Assembly: GCA_946800325.1 (NCBI GenBank)
Contig: OX326956.1
Location: 17,698,667 to 17,762,666, forward strand
Source of the DNA: Luzula sylvatica
Taxonomy: Eukaryota; Streptophyta; Magnoliopsida; Poales; Juncaceae
Length of the DNA stretch: 64,000 nt
Direction of reading: 5' to 3'
Shown: one piece after another, positions 59,695-64,000 of the stretch
How positions within the stretch are numbered: position 1 is the stretch's first letter
Layout: every line of letters starts with the position of its first letter
Made by a program: the position numbers and the translations under genes
Notes under the pieces: generated by a model
The model's input: only the letters and a program-made list of their open reading frames with translations
Database searches by the model: none
What the model was told of the DNA's origin: nothing

Positions 59695-61934
59695 TTTTGC
59701 CGTATAAATTTTTTGATTCTCGACTTATGATCCGATCATCATAGTTTGATTACCTTCTGCTATTATAGAAAAATTCTGAGAATTAATTGACTTTCTTGAT
59801 GGACCACTTCTACTTTTTATGACTTCAATATTGTCGAAAGGATAGTTATATCATGCTCCTCAAATTCTTCTCAACATCTGTATCGTCAATTAACAATTAA
59901 TTAACATGGTAATTAACAAAAATATATTTAATTAAGGATTAATTGAAATTGATTAAGAATTGTTAATTCATACGTATTTTAATTATATATCAGTTAATTG
60001 TTAATGAAGTGTATTTTTGTTAATTATCATGTTAATTAATTGTCAATCGATGATATAGAGAGTGGTGGAGGAAAACTAAGGAACATCATATATGCCCTCT
60101 TGTCGAAATAGACCGGAAGTTGACGGGAAATGAAAAAAAAAATACTTCTTTTTTCATAAAAAATGGCTACCAATTGTTTCGAGGCTAGAATTGGTAATTT
60201 TATTTAGGATAAAATGGTCGGAGGATTCTTAGAAAAAAATACTTATTTTCTTAGAATTGTATAAACTCCTCAATTTTATATATTTTACTATAGGGGTTAA
60301 AGTGGGCACGATCGGTTTTTAGGATAAATGTAAGAATAATTCTTACAAAATAAAATTCATGACTTTCTTTAATATTTTAAAACTCTCTTACATAAATATT
60401 CGGAATTAATACCGAATTAATGTTTACCTAATTCCTATATGAGTTTGAAAAAGTCTACCCTTACATAAATATTCTGAATTAATACCGAATTGTATTTTTG
60501 TTTGTATTTGAGTAAAAAAAAGTTAGTTATTACCTAATTCCTATATGAGTTTGAAAAAGTCAACCATTCGGAAAATTCTTTAAAAAATGGAGAATTAAAA
60601 AAAACCTAATTTTTAGAAAATTAAAACAAAAATACCTCCTCTTTTGGAGAGTAAAAAAATGCTTATGTTTTCTTTATATTTACCCCTAGAGGGATTATTG
60701 AACTTAATAATTGATGGTGTTATTCTTTCTACCAAAATATCCTTCTCTTTTAATATTTAATTTTACTAAAGCCTTCTTGGCGTTTTCATTAAGCTAAAAA
60801 GCTTGATAAATATTTTTAACATATAGAAATTAAAAAATACGTTCTATATTGATTTCTATATTTTCTTTATTATATTTTTTTTATAAAAAACTTGGATAAA
60901 ACAATAAAAGTTAAAACGATATAAAATAAGTAAGCACCTTGAAAATAACTTAATCAGAAACAAAATATTTTTTCAAGGCACTTCATTATTTTATATCTTT
61001 TTTTATTTTTGTATCATTTTTATGCTAGTCTTTTATGATAAAAATAATAAATGAAATATAAAAATTATATAAATATAATATATTTTTTTATTTTTAAATA
61101 TGTTAAAAATATTTATGGATATTTTTAAATTAATAAAAATACCAAGAAGAGTTTCGTAAAATTAAATACGTAAATAGAGGAGTAATTTGGTCCCCAAAAA
61201 CGTAACTCAACACATTGTTAGGTTTAATCCTTTCAGGAGTAAATTAAAAGGAAACCTTGTTAAAGGGGGTGTTCTAAAATATTCTTGGAAAGTTTGGGTC
61301 TGTTTTAAGAATTCCAAAATAAAAAACTCCCTCAATTTGTATGTAATCTCCTTTATTGGTTTTACCCATTTACTCTTCATATTTAATTAATTACATCCTC
61401 TTATTATTTTTTTATTTAAATAAAATCTCAATTTGCTCTTATTATTTTTTTATTTAAATAAAATCTCAATTTGTTAAATTAGACCAGTTTGTGGGGTAAA
61501 TATATAAAATGAAGTTCTGATATGAATTCTGGGAATTTGTATCGACTTTCTGGAAGGTTTAGAGGCCTAGATTATGGGCTTCAGTTATCATTAAAATCAT
61601 AAACACGAAATCAAATTAAAAATTGCTGAATATCTAAATGGGTAGAATTTGAAGTCACATTTAGACCAATTTTTTTTAATTGTAGATTATATCAATGCAT
61701 ACATACATTGAGATGCTTTTATTCAGGAAACAATATATTCTTTTACAAAAATACAGTATTTTTCAAGTAGTTCAAAATCACCAATTTCAAGCCGTTCAAT
61801 AAAAACAAAGACCACAATACAACATTAAAGTCTCATTTATCTCACACTAACATTCTATCAAAACACACACACCCCCTCTTCAAACAAAATAATAATAATA
61901 ACAAACAAACAAACAAAGAATGCTTCTAGAAACT
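59695..61934. other. P450 copy 2 upstream region; EH gene 3' flank
   Basis: 59758-59767 is the conserved TATA-like CTATAATAG (minus strand). Duplicated upstream DNA runs to about 60480. 59880-60060 has a palindromic TTAATTAAC/GTTAATTAA-rich stretch. 61390-61480 contains a duplicated CTTATTATTTTTTTATTTAA unit. The last ~200 bases are probably the 3' UTR of the EH gene. No other gene. Confidence 0.45.
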
Positions 61935-63991
61935 TCAGAACCGCGGAGGCGAGCGGCTACCAGAAGCCTTAAACGGTCCGGACGCCCCGAACGGGTCATT
62001 ATCATCGAACGAATCGAACCCGCGATTATGACCCATGTTCGCGCTGCTCCTCATCGAATCGAACCTCGACAACGTCTCCCCCTTGGAGCTACTTATCGAA
62101 TCGAACCTCCCAAAATGATTATTACTATTATTATTATTATTATTATTTTCGCCGAATAACACGCTACTATCTTCAGTTTTGAACGAATCGAATCTACCGT
62201 AATTAAACGAGGACGTATCGTTGAATTTTGGCGAGAATCCACTCGCGCTGAAAGCCGGCGAGCTCGGAACCGAGTCGTCGAAAAACGTGCTTTTCTTTTT
62301 CCCGTACACGCTCGATCCACTTGGCGAGTTTACACGGACCGGGTCTAACCCGTAATCTTCTCCGCCCGAACCGAAGAACGAGTTTCTCTGATCATCACCA
62401 CCCTAAATATACACGCAAATTAATTTATTTTTTATGAAAGTGTATTATGAAAATAAATTACCATGGCATTTGCGCCCCATACAGACTCGGTATCGGTATC
62501 GTCGAAATTCCACGAAGCTTCGTTAGCATACTTATCGCCGAAAATAGATTCTGCGCCGTCATTATCACTGTGAAAAAAAATTAACAAAAAATATTTTATT
62601 ACATTATAATAAATTAAAGGGGGATTTACATATTTACCCTTTTTCAAAATTGAAATTACATATTTACCCTTCTTAAAATTAAAATATCATATTTACCCTT
62701 TCATAAATCTAAAATACCATATTTACCCTTTCAGATTTAAGAAAGGGTAAATATGATATTTTGGGTTTTTAGAAGGGTAAAATAGTAATTTTAAACGTTG
62801 ACCGTTAGTTTTAACGGAGAAATTGGATGTTTTTAATTTTTGGGTAAATATGATATTTTAGATTTATGAAAGGGTAAATATGATATTTTAATTTTAAGAA
62901 GGGTAAATATGTAATTTCAAGTTTAAAAAATCCCCTTAAATTAAAATTACGATGGTAAAATAAAAAAAATACTTGAAATCGTCTTTGATTCGGGGAGAAG
63001 AAACAAAGGGGCTGTCGAAAGTGCTTCTTCTTCCAGGCGTGCTGATCGACTCGGTATCCTCACTTTCGTGTTTCGCGTGGCCATTAGAAGACGAAGCGAC
63101 TGGAGAGAACCCGTCCATTGATGAGTCATCGTTCCATAGAGATGCTGTTTTGTCTTTTTCTGGAGCCACGTGCTCTACTTCTGTAGTGTTCGCCTTCACC
63201 ACCATAAATCCTGAGTCGACAACATTTTAATTTATTTATTTATTTATTTATTGTGATTTTATAAAAAAAATGATATAAAATTCACCTTCATCTTCGAATT
63301 TATCCCAGTCTTCGTCCCAATCCATTGCACCCTCAGGGGCACCATGTTCCCAACCTAGAAGTATATAAAATTATAAATTAAATCATTTCTTTTATTTTTT
63401 AGTGAATAAATATATACCAAAAGGTAATTCGATTGAAGCAGAAGGTTTGACATTCAAGCCGAAATGTTTGCAGCGTTCTGACATGGCCTTCTCCAGTTCC
63501 TCCAGTTGGTACTGGATTCTATCAGCACGAACCTGTATAAATTTAATTTCATTAATAAATATTTATTAACGTTCATAAATATTTAATTACGGTATTTTTA
63601 TATTACCTGAAGCAAACCATCAGCACTGCCTCCTTGTTCCATTTTAGCAATTGCATTCTGCAACTCAGTTTTTCTCTCCTGTCAAATAAATTCAAAAATA
63701 ATAAGTGTCCAGATAAATTAAAAAATAATAATAAAATTAATAAATAAATAAATTACAGTAACGTCACGAATCGAGGCTTCCTCGAGTTGCAGTTTGGAAG
63801 CAATATCTCCCACTTGCTTGTACTTCTCTTCGTATTTCTTTGCCAGAGACTCCACCTAATATAAAAAAAATAAGTTTTTAATAATTTCTTTTTTATTTAA
63901 TAGAAAAATGAATTATTACCTCACGCTTATCTGACAATGCCCTTTCAGTAATTTCATTCAGCCTGTTATCGCACCGACTTTTATAAAGTAC
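61935..63991 (-). CDS. AtEH/Pan1-like EH-domain protein, C-terminal part
   Basis: Eight exons from the window edge (63991-63920, 63855-63757, 63678-63607, 63532-63418, 63354-63286, 63210-62973, 62567-62462, 62402-61935) give the last 412 residues. The coiled-coil part reads NEITERALSDKREVESLAKK and YEEKYKQVGDIASKLQLEEA. Then come ELPFGWEHGAPEGAMDWDED, WDKFEDEGF, and a disordered tail with FDDSVPSSPAF, repeated GRFDS/RFDS motifs, a poly-Asn run from an AAT microsatellite, and DPFGASGPF near the end. These match plant EH1/Pan1, the TPLATE-complex subunit in clathrin-mediated endocytosis; DPF-type motifs usually bind adaptor ears. The EH domains should lie beyond the right edge. Two exons are copied at 34400-34695. 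Confidence 0.9.
62619..62936. mobile_element. Fold-back MITE in EH intron, 9-bp TSD
   Basis: 318 bp made of repeated TTACATATTTACCC/GGGTAAATATG-type units arranged as two inverted arms, with ends GGGGGATTT and AAATCCCCT. The flanking 9-bp repeat TAAATTAAA (62610-62618 and 62937-62945) suggests Mutator-type insertion. It lies in the intron between exons 62973 and 62567, so the nascent RNA can form a long hairpin. Confidence 0.75.
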
Positions 63992-64000
63992 CTACCCAAC

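Larger units (their letters stand above)
50090..60480. repeat. Tandem duplication carrying P450 + tRNA
   Basis: About 50090-53330 and 57570-60480 are homologous end to end, 6.95-7.0 kb apart. They cover the 3' flank, three exons, both introns (including the tRNA in the first), the promoter and about 500 bp of upstream DNA with the shared GGGGTTAAAGTGGGCAC stretch. The spacer between units (53.4-57.5 kb) holds a carrier-gene fragment and a retroposed element. Copy 1 has about 500 bp extra in intron 2. Confidence 0.9.

Overview
The window is nuclear DNA from a flowering plant, most likely a eudicot. The evidence is AT-rich intergenic DNA, genes with many short GT-AG introns, a plant-type U2 snRNA promoter, and plant-specific families (RLCK-VII kinase, CYP71 and CYP96 P450s, a VARLMGMD/DUF4378 protein, a TPLATE-complex EH protein). 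Species cannot be read from the sequence. Exon structures were built by hand from splice signals and reading frame.

Layout. 0-15 kb is gene-poor: a 5'-truncated CYP96A-like P450, an orphan exon-like segment, a Helitron, several MITEs and hAT elements, a 5'-truncated LINE and a dispersed duplication. 15.4-17.5 kb (minus) holds an intact RLCK-VII kinase with a GC-AG intron. 18-24 kb is repeats (including a long TA/TG/GC tract) followed by a U2 snRNA gene with its promoter elements. 24.7-26.6 kb is a non-coding retroposed element with a 17-bp target-site duplication (TSD). 27.8-28.7 kb (plus) is a compact HMGB gene.

31-38 kb is a graveyard of copied gene pieces. It has an intron/exon piece of the NTPase gene at 38.6-40.4 kb joined through templated filler to the 3' half of the HMGB gene, with a Helitron inserted later. 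It also has a 3.5-kb block bounded by 81-bp perfect direct repeats that contains a copy of two exons of the EH gene at 63 kb and a CDPK pseudogene. Intact genes resume with an NTPCR/THEP1-like NTPase (38.6-40.4 kb, plus), a DUF4378 protein (44.1-46.6 kb, plus) and a predicted plastid DUF3783-like protein (48.6-49.9 kb, plus).

50-60.5 kb is a tandem duplication of a CYP71-type P450 (minus). Each copy carries a tRNA-Asp(GUC) gene in its first intron on the same strand, and both copies lack the usual acidic residue of the I-helix. Between them lie a mitochondrial-carrier gene fragment and a minus-strand retroposed element with a 16-bp TSD. The window ends with the 3' half of an AtEH/Pan1-like gene (minus), with a fold-back MITE in one intron.

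The genes do not form a pathway. The main stories are gene and tRNA duplication, transposon insertions with readable target sites, and repair-type patchworks of nearby genes.
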